A stretch of DNA of 5,577 bases from Candidatus Bathyarchaeota archaeon JdFR-04 (GTDB lineage Archaea > Thermoproteota > Bathyarchaeia > Bathyarchaeales > UBA233): NCBI GenBank assembly GCA_002010925.1, contig MTLR01000031.1, positions 1-5,577 of the forward strand, given 5' to 3'. Below, in pieces: positions 1 to 5,361 of the stretch. The notes under the pieces are model-generated. The model was not told the DNA's origin and did no database searches. It saw nothing but the letters and a program-made list of their open reading frames with translations. The first letter of the stretch is position 1, and each line of letters opens with the position of its first letter. Position numbers and translations under genes: made by a program.

Positions 1-18
1 CCCTATTTTTTAGCACTA

Positions 19-27
19 TTTTAATAA
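19..27 (+). promoter_or_regulatory. Putative TATA box of the metal ATPase gene
   Basis: An A+T run TTTTAATAA lies about 35-43 bases before the TTG start at 62. An archaeal start site about 25 bases downstream would fall near position 48-50 and give a short leader of roughly 12 bases. No clear purine BRE precedes it. The call rests on position and composition only. Confidence 0.35.
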
Positions 28-32
28 GTGAA

Positions 33-46
33 GCTATCCACATAGC
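33..46. promoter_or_regulatory. Short inverted repeat, possible operator
   Basis: GCTAT and ATAGC form perfect 5-base arms around a 4-base spacer (CCAC). The repeat sits between the TATA-like box and the start of the metal ATPase, at the expected transcription start. Metal-exporter genes are often controlled by ArsR/SmtB-type repressors that bind palindromes in this place, but these arms are shorter than typical sites and could be chance. Confidence 0.25.
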
Positions 47-61
47 CATTAAACGAAGAAC

Positions 62-2026
62 TTGCGAGTTGACAGTAAGTTGAACGTAACTACAAACAAC
101 ACTTGTGAAGAAACATGTTCAACATGCACTGAAAAGATGCCGGAAAGAATCTCTCTCACGTGGAGAAATAAACAAATAGCTGTTATAGTCCTTTCCGCAA
201 TGCTGTTTTCCCTGGGGTTAAGTTTTGAGTTTATTTTAAACTGGGAAACTCCCGCGACTTTTCTTTTCTTAATTGCTACGGCCATACCAGGGTATAGCAT
301 ATCAAAGGAGGGGCTGTCCGCTCTGATACTTGAGAGAAAATTGAGCATAGATTTTCTCATAATGATAGCTGTGATAGGCAGTTTCTTTATTGGTCACGGA
401 GAGGAAGGAGCGGCGGTGACGCTACTTTTTTATGTGGCTGAATTTCTTGAAGCCTATGCTGGCGAAAGAGCGAGGAGATCCGTTGCATCTCTAATGAAAT
501 TGGCCCCTGAGATTGCCACTGTGAAGAAAAATGGAAAAGAAGTCAAAGTTCCCGTGCGGGATGTTAATGTTAACGAAGTTATTGTTGTCAGGCCTGGTGA
601 AAAGATACCTTTAGATGGTGAAGTCATAAGGGGCGTTTCAAGTGTTAATCAAGCTGCCATTACTGGGGAATCTATGCCAATAACAAAGGAGGTTGGAGAC
701 AAGGTATACGCGGGAACGATCAACAATGAAGGGTTCTTAGAGATAAGAGTAACGAAACGGCCTGATGAAACTATGCTCTCTAAGATTGTTAAGCTTATTG
801 AAGAAGCTCAGAAGATAAAGTCGCCAACTGAGAGGTTCATCGATAAATTTTCCAAATATTATACTCCTTTAGTAATACTTTTAGCCATAGGTGTGGCAAC
901 CATTCCCACTTTTGCAATAGGCTTGCCTTATGATGAGTGGATCTACAAAGCATTGGTGTTGCTGGTTGTGTCTTGTCCCTGTGCGTTAGCTATTTCGACA
1001 CCTGTCGCCATGGTTTCCGGAATAACAAGCGCGGCGAGAAACGGTGTTCTTATAAAAGGCAGCGCTTACGTCGAAGAGATTAGTAAAGTAAGGGTTTTTG
1101 CCTTTGATAAAACAGGAACATTAACAGAGGGCAAATTAGAAGTAACTGATGTAATATCACTTGGGCACTCCGGAGAGGAAATCTTACTTAAAGCCGCCTC
1201 CCTCGAGGCTTTATCTGAACACCCTATAGCCAAGGCAATAGTAGAGAAAGCCAAAGGAGAGAATGTGAAGCTAAGAGGGGTTAAATGCTTCCAAGCTATT
1301 GCCGGAAAGGGAGTAACGGGTAAGATCGGCGGGGAGATATATTACGTAGGTAGCAAGAGACTGTTCAAAGAACTGAACATAGCCTTTCAGGAAGAAGTAC
1401 TTGAGAAGCTTGAGAATGAAGGAAAAACAGTAGTGCTTATTGGAAATGAAAAGGAAGTTATCGGATTAATCGCGGTTATGGATAAAATCAGAGACACAAC
1501 AATCGAAACAATTTCTGAACTCAGAGAAAGAGGGATAAGAACAGTTATGATAACGGGAGACAACGAGATAACCGCTAGGGCAATAGCAGAAAGAATAGGC
1601 ATCACTGAGTATCAAGCCGAATTGTTACCAGATGATAAGGTGAATGTAATTAAGGATCTATCGAGAAAGTATGGGCATGTAGCCATGGTTGGAGATGGCG
1701 TGAATGATGCTCCAGCCCTAGCCAGTGCCAGCGTGGGCATAGCTATGGGCGCCATAGGCAGTGATGTATCTTTGGAAAATGCGGATATAGCATTGATGCA
1801 AGACGATCTGTCCAAACTACCATACTTAATTGAGTTAAGCAAGAAAACTCTTGAAATAGTAAAGGAAAATGTTGTAGCGTCCATCTTGATAAAGGGGAGC
1901 TTCGCTATCTTGACTTTTCCCGGAATTGTAACCCTGTGGCTTGCAGTAGCAGTTGGAGATATGGGTTTATCTTTAGCTGTAATATTTAACGCCATGCGTT
2001 TATCAGCAGTAAAGGCATCAGTTTAA
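62..2026 (+). CDS. P1B-type heavy-metal-translocating ATPase (Zn/Cd/Pb exporter type)
   Basis: This is an integral membrane pump that uses ATP to move soft divalent metal ions, most likely Zn2+, Cd2+ or Pb2+, out of the cytoplasm. The family marks appear in order: paired N-terminal membrane segments (about 39-80), two more at 97-133 ending in the acidic stretch GEEGAAVTLLFYVAEFLE, actuator TGES at 201-204, CPC in a membrane helix at 305-307, phosphorylation site DKTGT (D349), SEHP (H387-P388), ITGD at 497-500 and GDGVND at 544-549. The last two membrane helices keep K611 and D633, the pair known in ZntA-like P1B-2 pumps, which favours Zn/Cd/Pb over Cu. No HMA domain is present; instead the N terminus has a Cys cluster, C15, C19 and C22. 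An in-frame stop at 50-52 limits the start to TTG 62, TTG 80 or ATG 137. TTG 62 keeps the Cys cluster, but its ribosome site (GAAG) is weak. The ion is inferred. Confidence 0.93.
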   Translation: MRVDSKLNVTTNNTCEETCSTCTEKMPERISLTWRNKQIAVIVLSAMLFSLGLSFEFILNWETPATFLFLIATAIPGYSISKEGLSALILERKLSIDFLIMIAVIGSFFIGHGEEGAAVTLLFYVAEFLEAYAGERARRSVASLMKLAPEIATVKKNGKEVKVPVRDVNVNEVIVVRPGEKIPLDGEVIRGVSSVNQAAITGESMPITKEVGDKVYAGTINNEGFLEIRVTKRPDETMLSKIVKLIEEAQKIKSPTERFIDKFSKYYTPLVILLAIGVATIPTFAIGLPYDEWIYKALVLLVVSCPCALAISTPVAMVSGITSAARNGVLIKGSAYVEEISKVRVFAFDKTGTLTEGKLEVTDVISLGHSGEEILLKAASLEALSEHPIAKAIVEKAKGENVKLRGVKCFQAIAGKGVTGKIGGEIYYVGSKRLFKELNIAFQEEVLEKLENEGKTVVLIGNEKEVIGLIAVMDKIRDTTIETISELRERGIRTVMITGDNEITARAIAERIGITEYQAELLPDDKVNVIKDLSRKYGHVAMVGDGVNDAPALASASVGIAMGAIGSDVSLENADIALMQDDLSKLPYLIELSKKTLEIVKENVVASILIKGSFAILTFPGIVTLWLAVAVGDMGLSLAVIFNAMRLSAVKASV

Positions 2027-2044
2027 TTAATTATTTTACATTCT
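2023..2044 (+). terminator. T-rich tract after the metal ATPase
   Basis: An A/T-rich stretch with short T runs overlaps and follows the stop codon of the ATPase, with no stable hairpin. Archaeal termination commonly relies on T-rich tracts of this kind. Support is weak because the T runs are short. Confidence 0.25.
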
Positions 2045-2064
2045 AGCAGACGGCCACTATACGC

Positions 2065-2080
2065 TGAAAAACTTAAATTA
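2065..2080 (+). promoter_or_regulatory. Promoter of the acyl-CoA dehydrogenase gene (BRE/TATA)
   Basis: A purine-rich TGAAAAA is followed directly by CTTAAATTA, a good archaeal BRE plus TATA-box arrangement. A start site about 25 bases downstream would be near 2100, leaving a leader of about 20 bases that contains the ribosome site before TTG 2122. This suggests the dehydrogenase is transcribed independently of the ATPase upstream. Confidence 0.5.
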
Positions 2081-2109
2081 CATCGGGCATCAATAGTTAT
2101 CCCTCAAAA

Positions 2110-2115
2110 GAGGAG
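2110..2115 (+). promoter_or_regulatory. Ribosome binding site GAGGAG fixing a TTG start
   Basis: GAGGAG lies 6 bases before the TTG at 2122. It complements the CCUCC end of archaeal 16S rRNA and is the best ribosome site in the window. It supports a TTG start for the dehydrogenase, which has no nearby in-frame ATG. Confidence 0.65.
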
Positions 2116-2121
2116 AAAAAG

Positions 2122-3363
2122 TTGGTTTTGGAAACAAATGTTCTTCTGACTAAAGAAGAGGCTAAGCTTAGAAACGAAATTAAGGACTTTGTGAGAAGCG
2201 TAGATCCTAATTATTTGAGGGCTATGGAAGCCGAAGAAATAGATTATCCCAAAGAAGTTCTTAAAGAAATGGGAAGAAGAAATATTATTGGACTTAGATT
2301 TCCAAAGGAGTATGGAGGGCGTGAACTAAATTGGGTTTCGGATTGTGTTGCCTTAGAGGAGGTAGGGGTTTTAGGATATGGCATCGCATGCGTCTACTCT
2401 CTACCTATTATCGTAGGTGAAGCTTTAGTTGCATTTGGAACAGAGGAACAAAAGAAAAGGTATCTCCCACCCATATTAAGGGGAGACATCGTCTGTGCCG
2501 AAGGGCTAACAGAACCACGGGGAGGTTCAGACTTCTTTGGAACTACAACCATCGCGGAGAAACATGGTAATGTTTACGTGCTTAATGGTGAAAAACGCTT
2601 TATCGCTGGCGCGGTGGCAGCTGACCTTTTCCTTCTTTACGCAAGAACCGATCCCAAAGCTCCTAATCATCAAGCTCTAAGCGCTTTTTTAGTAGAGAAG
2701 GACATGGGTGTGGAAATCGCCGAGAGATATGGACTTATGGGCTTCCACGGCATGGGAACCGCAAGGATCGTTCTAAAGGATGTAGAAGTTCCTGAAGAAA
2801 ACTTATTGCACAAGGAGAATAGGGGAGCAGACGTTTTCAATCGTATGATGATTCCAGAAAGGCTAACATCCGCTGCAGGATCCCTCGGTATAAGAGCTGT
2901 TTTGGAAATAGCCATGAAATACAGCGATAAAAGAAAGGCTTTTGGAGCTAAGATTAGAAGATTTCAAGGAGTAAACTTTAAGGTGGCGGAAAGTCTCACC
3001 AAGCTGGATGCCGCACGTGGCTTGGTTTACATGGCAGCTAAACAAGCAGACTTGGATCCCGACTCAAAGGAAACGAGAAGACTCGTTTCAGAGGCAAAAC
3101 TATTCGCAACACAAGCGGCTTGGGAAATAGTAAACGATGCCATGCAGATACTTGGTGGAATAGGATATACTTACGTTTACCCTGTTGAAAAGATGCTTCG
3201 AGACATAAGATTAGGGCTGATATGGACAGGATCTAACGAAATCATGAAGATGATAATTCAGTACGAGGCTTATAGAAAACTTCTAGCCAGAGAAGACAAG
3301 GATCGGGACATAGAATTGGACGCAATAGAGGCACACAAGGTAGCCGAAAAAGTCTTTGAGTAA
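2122..3363 (+). CDS. Acyl-CoA dehydrogenase, FAD-dependent
   Basis: This is a soluble flavoenzyme that introduces the alpha-beta double bond into an acyl-CoA thioester, handing electrons to an ETF-like carrier. It acts in fatty-acid or branched amino-acid breakdown. The 413-residue length is normal for the family. The helical N-terminal domain spans about 1-120. The middle beta domain carries CAEGLTEPRGGSD (125-137) and NGEKRFIAGA (155-164), with F160 where many members have Trp beside the flavin. The C-terminal helical domain has KRKAFG (270-275), QILGGIGY (342-349) and LRDIRLGLIWTGSNEI (359-374). The usual catalytic Glu just before the G-T/S-x-E-I motif is T369 here. A Glu is present in PERL (E246), the helix position used by isovaleryl-CoA and long-chain acyl-CoA dehydrogenases, so activity is expected. 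The start is TTG 2122, set by GAGGAG 6 bases upstream. No ETF or thiolase gene is nearby, and the substrate chain cannot be read from sequence. Confidence 0.93.
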   Translation: MVLETNVLLTKEEAKLRNEIKDFVRSVDPNYLRAMEAEEIDYPKEVLKEMGRRNIIGLRFPKEYGGRELNWVSDCVALEEVGVLGYGIACVYSLPIIVGEALVAFGTEEQKKRYLPPILRGDIVCAEGLTEPRGGSDFFGTTTIAEKHGNVYVLNGEKRFIAGAVAADLFLLYARTDPKAPNHQALSAFLVEKDMGVEIAERYGLMGFHGMGTARIVLKDVEVPEENLLHKENRGADVFNRMMIPERLTSAAGSLGIRAVLEIAMKYSDKRKAFGAKIRRFQGVNFKVAESLTKLDAARGLVYMAAKQADLDPDSKETRRLVSEAKLFATQAAWEIVNDAMQILGGIGYTYVYPVEKMLRDIRLGLIWTGSNEIMKMIIQYEAYRKLLAREDKDRDIELDAIEAHKVAEKVFE

Positions 3364-3427
3364 GAATTATTTCCTTCGACAGCTACAAATTACCAGCCTA
3401 ACGATCAGGATAAGCGGACAGATAATA

Positions 3428-3432
3428 GGTGA
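3428..3432 (+). promoter_or_regulatory. Ribosome binding site GGTGA for the VIT1-like gene
   Basis: GGTGA matches the archaeal anti-Shine-Dalgarno sequence and lies 4 bases before ATG 3437. It argues for that start rather than the TTG at 3356, which would overlap the dehydrogenase by 8 bases and add 27 residues that do not look like family sequence. Confidence 0.55.
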
Positions 3433-3436
3433 AGTG

Positions 3437-3916
3437 ATGATAAAGCATTCCTTGAAAACGGGATTTAGCTTTGGCTTAACCTCCGGAATAATTACAACTC
3501 TCGGGTTGATGGTTGGCCTACATTCTGGTACCCATTCAAAGCTCGTTGTCATTGGCGGAATTTTAACGATCGCAATAGCTGATGCGTTTTCAGACGCTAT
3601 GGGCATACATATTTCCGAAGAGACAGAGAATAGACATACAACAAAAGAGATTTGGATAGCGACAATGTCCACTTTTATATCTAAGTTCGCCTTTGCACTA
3701 ACATTTATCGTACCTCTCTTATTACTCCAATTACCAACAGCAATTATTGCAAGTGTGATCTGGGGATTATCTTTGCTAAGCATTTTTAGCTTTCACATTG
3801 CGAAAGAGCAGAAAACAAAGCCTTCCAAAGTGATATTGGAACACTTACTCATTGCGCTAATGGTCATAATTATAACACATTACGTTGGGAATTGGATCAA
3901 ATCATCATTCGGTTAA
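3437..3916 (+). CDS. Small VIT1/CCC1-like integral membrane protein, putative metal transporter
   Basis: The product has 159 residues and about five hydrophobic segments (roughly 8-28, 35-56, 76-98, 100-121 and 133-152). The first half, with GFSFGLTSGIITTLGLMVGL and an acidic, small-residue second helix (IADAFSDAMG, D49 and D53) leading into HISEETE, resembles the VIT1/CCC1 family that moves Fe2+ or Mn2+ across membranes. It is shorter than eukaryotic VIT1: the loop between helices 2 and 3 is only about 20 residues, so the cytoplasmic metal-binding helices are absent. The first helix has S16 where VIT1 proteins usually have Asp. ATG 3437 is chosen because of GGTGA upstream; the frame is also open back to TTG 3356. 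The gene begins 73 bases after the dehydrogenase with no clear promoter, so co-transcription is likely. Family assignment is by eye, and transport activity is inferred. Confidence 0.7.
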   Translation: MIKHSLKTGFSFGLTSGIITTLGLMVGLHSGTHSKLVVIGGILTIAIADAFSDAMGIHISEETENRHTTKEIWIATMSTFISKFAFALTFIVPLLLLQLPTAIIASVIWGLSLLSIFSFHIAKEQKTKPSKVILEHLLIALMVIIITHYVGNWIKSSFG

Positions 3917-4085
3917 GTATTTCACGCTCACTATCTACACTAACCTGCATTTTTCATTAGATCTGTAAAAGTGGTTTTATGGGATTTAAGAAGCTTGTAC
4001 TTAGCTTTGTGTAAAAGGAAGAAGAGAGTCATTAATAAAGAAGAAAATTTTGGACCGCAAGGTTGAAATTACATAGTCCTTAGAA

Positions 4086-4093
4086 CAATATTT
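4086..4093 (+). promoter_or_regulatory. Putative TATA box of the uracil-DNA glycosylase gene
   Basis: CAATATTT lies about 52-59 bases before ATG 4145. A start site about 25 bases on would be near 4116, giving a leader of about 30 bases. The box overlaps the left arm of the palindrome at 4091-4104, as a repressor site might. Support is moderate to weak. Confidence 0.35.
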
Positions 4094-4104
4094 GATCAAT
4101 CAAA
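4091..4104. repeat. 14-base palindrome TTTGAT-CA-ATCAAA
   Basis: Perfect 6-base arms around a 2-base centre sit at the edge of the predicted TATA box of the glycosylase gene. This is a typical form and place for a dimeric regulator's site. The sequence is AT-rich, so chance is possible. Confidence 0.4.
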
Positions 4105-4128
4105 AGCTAAAGTCTGATACTTTTGCTT
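4104..4128. repeat. Hairpin-forming inverted repeat before the glycosylase gene
   Basis: Left arm AAGCTAAAGT (4104-4113) and right arm ACTTTTGCTT (4119-4128) pair at 9 of 10 positions around the 5-base loop CTGAT. The repeat covers the predicted transcription start and overlaps the alternative TTG start at 4127, which makes ATG 4145 the better start. It could be an operator on DNA or a leader hairpin in RNA. Confidence 0.4.
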
Positions 4129-4144
4129 GGGTAGGTTCGTTTCC

Positions 4145-4702
4145 ATGGAAGTAAATTTAAAATTAGCCGATGAGTTGAAAGAGAAAATAGAAAATTGTAG
4201 AAAGTGTAGCTTGTGGAGGTTTCGGAAGAAAGTAATAGTAGGGGAAGGGCCAATTCCTTCTGACTTTTTCTTTTTAGGACAGAATCCGGGGAAAATGGAA
4301 AACGAGTTAGGAAGACCGTTTGTTGGAAGAGCGGGGAAATACTTAGATAAGCTACTTAGTTTAGCTGGACTTTCAAGAGAAGAAATCTATCTTACTGGAG
4401 CAGTTAGATGCCCCACACCTAGAAATAGAAGACCTACTACTAAGGAGATTAAAGCTTGTAGCGAATTCTTGAAGCTTCAGCTTAAAGCTGTCAATCCAAA
4501 ATTGATAGTAGCCATGGGCGGAGTTGCACTAGAAGCATTACAAATCAAAAACAAGGTGACGAAGATACATGGCAAAATTTTAGAGTTTAGAGGCATCAAA
4601 GTGTTTGTGACTTTTCATCCTTCAGCTGCAATGAGGTTCCCTAAAATAAGGAAGCACTCTTTTGAAGATTTCAAAAAACTGAGGGATTTTCAAAATAGGT
4701 AA
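4145..4702 (+). CDS. Divergent family 4-type uracil-DNA glycosylase with Fe-S cluster
   Basis: The product (185 residues) belongs to the uracil-DNA glycosylase superfamily, whose members cut uracil from DNA after cytosine deamination. Numbering here is from TTG 4127; subtract 6 for ATG 4145. Four cysteines, C24-x2-C27, C95 and C111, have the spacing of the family 4 [4Fe-4S] cluster. GRPFVGRAGKYLD (62-74) and TFHPSAAMR (162-170, with H164) are typical. Two active-site stretches differ: the usual GEAPG is LGQNPG (Gln 52), and the Asn normally found in TNVxKC is Gly in TGAVRC (G91). Related proteins with GQAPG and TAxxKC exist, as I recall, so this may be a sub-branch rather than a dead enzyme; uracil removal by it is not assured. 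ATG 4145 has AGGT 8 bases upstream; TTG 4127 is the alternative. The gene is convergent with the MazG-like gene. Confidence 0.85.
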   Translation: MEVNLKLADELKEKIENCRKCSLWRFRKKVIVGEGPIPSDFFFLGQNPGKMENELGRPFVGRAGKYLDKLLSLAGLSREEIYLTGAVRCPTPRNRRPTTKEIKACSEFLKLQLKAVNPKLIVAMGGVALEALQIKNKVTKIHGKILEFRGIKVFVTFHPSAAMRFPKIRKHSFEDFKKLRDFQNR

Positions 4703-4712
4703 AAGCTTTGAA

Positions 4713-4720
4713 TATATAAA
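4713..4720. promoter_or_regulatory. TATA-box-like sequence in a convergent gap
   Basis: TATATAAA on the plus strand reads TTTATATA on the minus strand, an exact archaeal box A. It lies just after the glycosylase stop, where no gene needs a promoter. On the minus strand it would start a transcript antisense to the glycosylase 3' end. On the plus strand it would start near 4742 in the gap. No BRE supports either direction, and it may be plain AT-rich sequence. Confidence 0.2.
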
Positions 4721-4770
4721 GCGGTAATGAACCTAGTAGAAGGCTATATTATCCTTTGAAGAATTGATCG

Positions 4771-4779
4771 GCCTTTTTA
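4771..4779 (+). terminator. Possible T-tract terminator after the glycosylase gene
   Basis: GCCTTTTTA gives a T5 run after a GC-richer stretch, about 70 bases beyond the glycosylase stop and before the convergent MazG-like gene. This is consistent with an archaeal T-rich terminator, without a strong hairpin. Confidence 0.3.
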
Positions 4780-4789
4780 AGCGAAAGTT

Positions 4790-4812
4790 ACGTAAAAGTG
4801 AAAAGGAGAAGT
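4790..4812 (-). terminator. T-rich tract after the MazG-like gene
   Basis: Read on the minus strand, the bases after the MazG-like stop codon are pyrimidine-rich with repeated T runs (CTTCTCCTTTTCACTTTTAC). T-rich stretches in this place commonly end archaeal transcripts. Confidence 0.3.
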
Positions 4813-5133
4813 CTATTTATCAGTGGTTTCAAATTTTTCCCATCTTTCTATTTCGATTTCTAATTTTCTTTCAACAGCCTTCCATAAGTCTACTCCACAG
4901 ACTTTAGCACAGGTAAAAGTGGTTATCACGATGTCCGCTAGTTCATCGCTTAGTTTCTCTCTTATTTCATCAATGTCATAGCTTTCCCTCCTAAAACCTA
5001 CCAATTTAAAAATTAAGTTTATTGCTTCCCCAGTTTCTTCAGCTATCTTTGCCGCTTGAAAGACTGGATGTTTTTCCGGAGCCTTTTCATTAAAAAGCTT
5101 AAATAACGTTTCGAACTTATCCTCCAATTTCAA
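4813..5133 (-). CDS. MazG-like nucleotide pyrophosphohydrolase
   Basis: This small all-alpha protein (106 residues) of the MazG superfamily is expected to hydrolyse a nucleoside triphosphate to the monophosphate and pyrophosphate. The family's metal-binding pattern E-E-x2-E ... E-x2-D is clear: E32, E33 and E36 in AEETGEA, then E64 and D67 in DELADIVI. These acidic residues bind Mg2+. The helix after it, with C75 and C79, ends in VDLWKAVERKL, as in other MazG-like proteins. The length fits single-domain members rather than two-domain MazG. The start is TTG 5133. GGAG at 5137-5140 is only 3 bases from it but 9 bases from a second TTG at 5127, so the true start may be two codons later. A TATA-like box lies 26 bases upstream. 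The gene is convergent with the glycosylase; a shared role in keeping damaged or wrong nucleotides out of DNA is inference, and the substrate is unknown. Confidence 0.87.
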   Translation of the reverse strand: MKLEDKFETLFKLFNEKAPEKHPVFQAAKIAEETGEAINLIFKLVGFRRESYDIDEIREKLSDELADIVITTFTCAKVCGVDLWKAVERKLEIEIERWEKFETTDK

Positions 5134-5156
5134 CGTCTCCTACATAGAGTAACATA

Positions 5157-5169
5157 GGCTTTAAATAAC
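5157..5169 (-). promoter_or_regulatory. Putative TATA box of the MazG-like gene
   Basis: On the minus strand GTTATTTAAAGCC precedes the TTG start at 5133 by about 26-30 bases. The transcript would begin at or a few bases before the start codon, so the mRNA may be nearly leaderless and omit most of the GGAG at 5137-5140. If the GGAG is used instead, the promoter must lie further upstream. Confidence 0.4.
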
Positions 5170-5361
5170 AATCTATTTACAAAATTACTTTTCACTTAAG
5201 AAAAAATTCAGGTTATAGTGGTCTGAGATGAGTTTATGGTGCCCCGGATAGGTTTAGATGTCGGTTTAGATCTTCGATTTTCGTGAGATTTGCTTTTAAA
5301 GCTGAAATTTACATACCAAAAGAATGTAAAATATGGATTGCTGTTACGTGAAGAAGTGTAT
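5170..5361. other. Intergenic sequence with no recognised gene
   Basis: About 190 bases hold only very short open stretches, for example 16 codons from ATG 5236 and 22 codons from GTG 5283, with no convincing ribosome sites. A 9-base direct repeat, GGTTTAGAT, occurs at 5251-5259 and 5263-5271. No tRNA or C/D-box RNA could be made out. Read on the minus strand, T runs just below 5362 could end the transcript of the gene at the window end. Confidence 0.5.

Larger units (their letters stand above)
3917..4144. other. Intergenic region with regulatory-looking repeats, no gene recognised
   Basis: This gap of about 230 bases holds a T5 run near 3951 that may end the VIT1-like transcript. It also has short open stretches, such as 31 codons from GTG 3971 to TGA 4064, that show no family features. 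An A+T box and two adjoining inverted repeats lie between 4086 and 4128. I see no tRNA, C/D-box RNA or other RNA gene. Confidence 0.5.

Noticed and set aside
1612..1995. Minus-strand open frame of 127 codons inside the metal ATPase gene
   Set aside because: It lies opposite the strongly conserved GDGVND region and membrane helices of the ATPase, has no family features and is best seen as a shadow of that gene.
2670..3045. Two minus-strand open frames inside the acyl-CoA dehydrogenase gene
   Set aside because: They lie opposite conserved dehydrogenase motifs and overlap each other; no independent support.
3367..3783. Minus-strand open frame of 138 codons opposite the VIT1-like gene
   Set aside because: The plus strand encodes a coherent membrane protein with a good ribosome site. 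The minus frame has no start signal and mirrors the hydrophobic codons.
3971..4066. Possible 31-residue peptide from GTG 3971 to TGA 4064
   Set aside because: Weak start, no ribosome site and no recognisable features; the length is expected by chance.
5241..5275. CCCCGG and GGTTTAGATC stretch that hints at a tRNA T arm
   Set aside because: No acceptor pairing, anticodon arm or CCA-compatible end could be fitted on either strand.
5283..5351. Short plus-strand open frame of 22 codons from a GTG
   Set aside because: Too short, with no clear ribosome site. A slight resemblance to the start of small beta-barrel proteins could not be supported.
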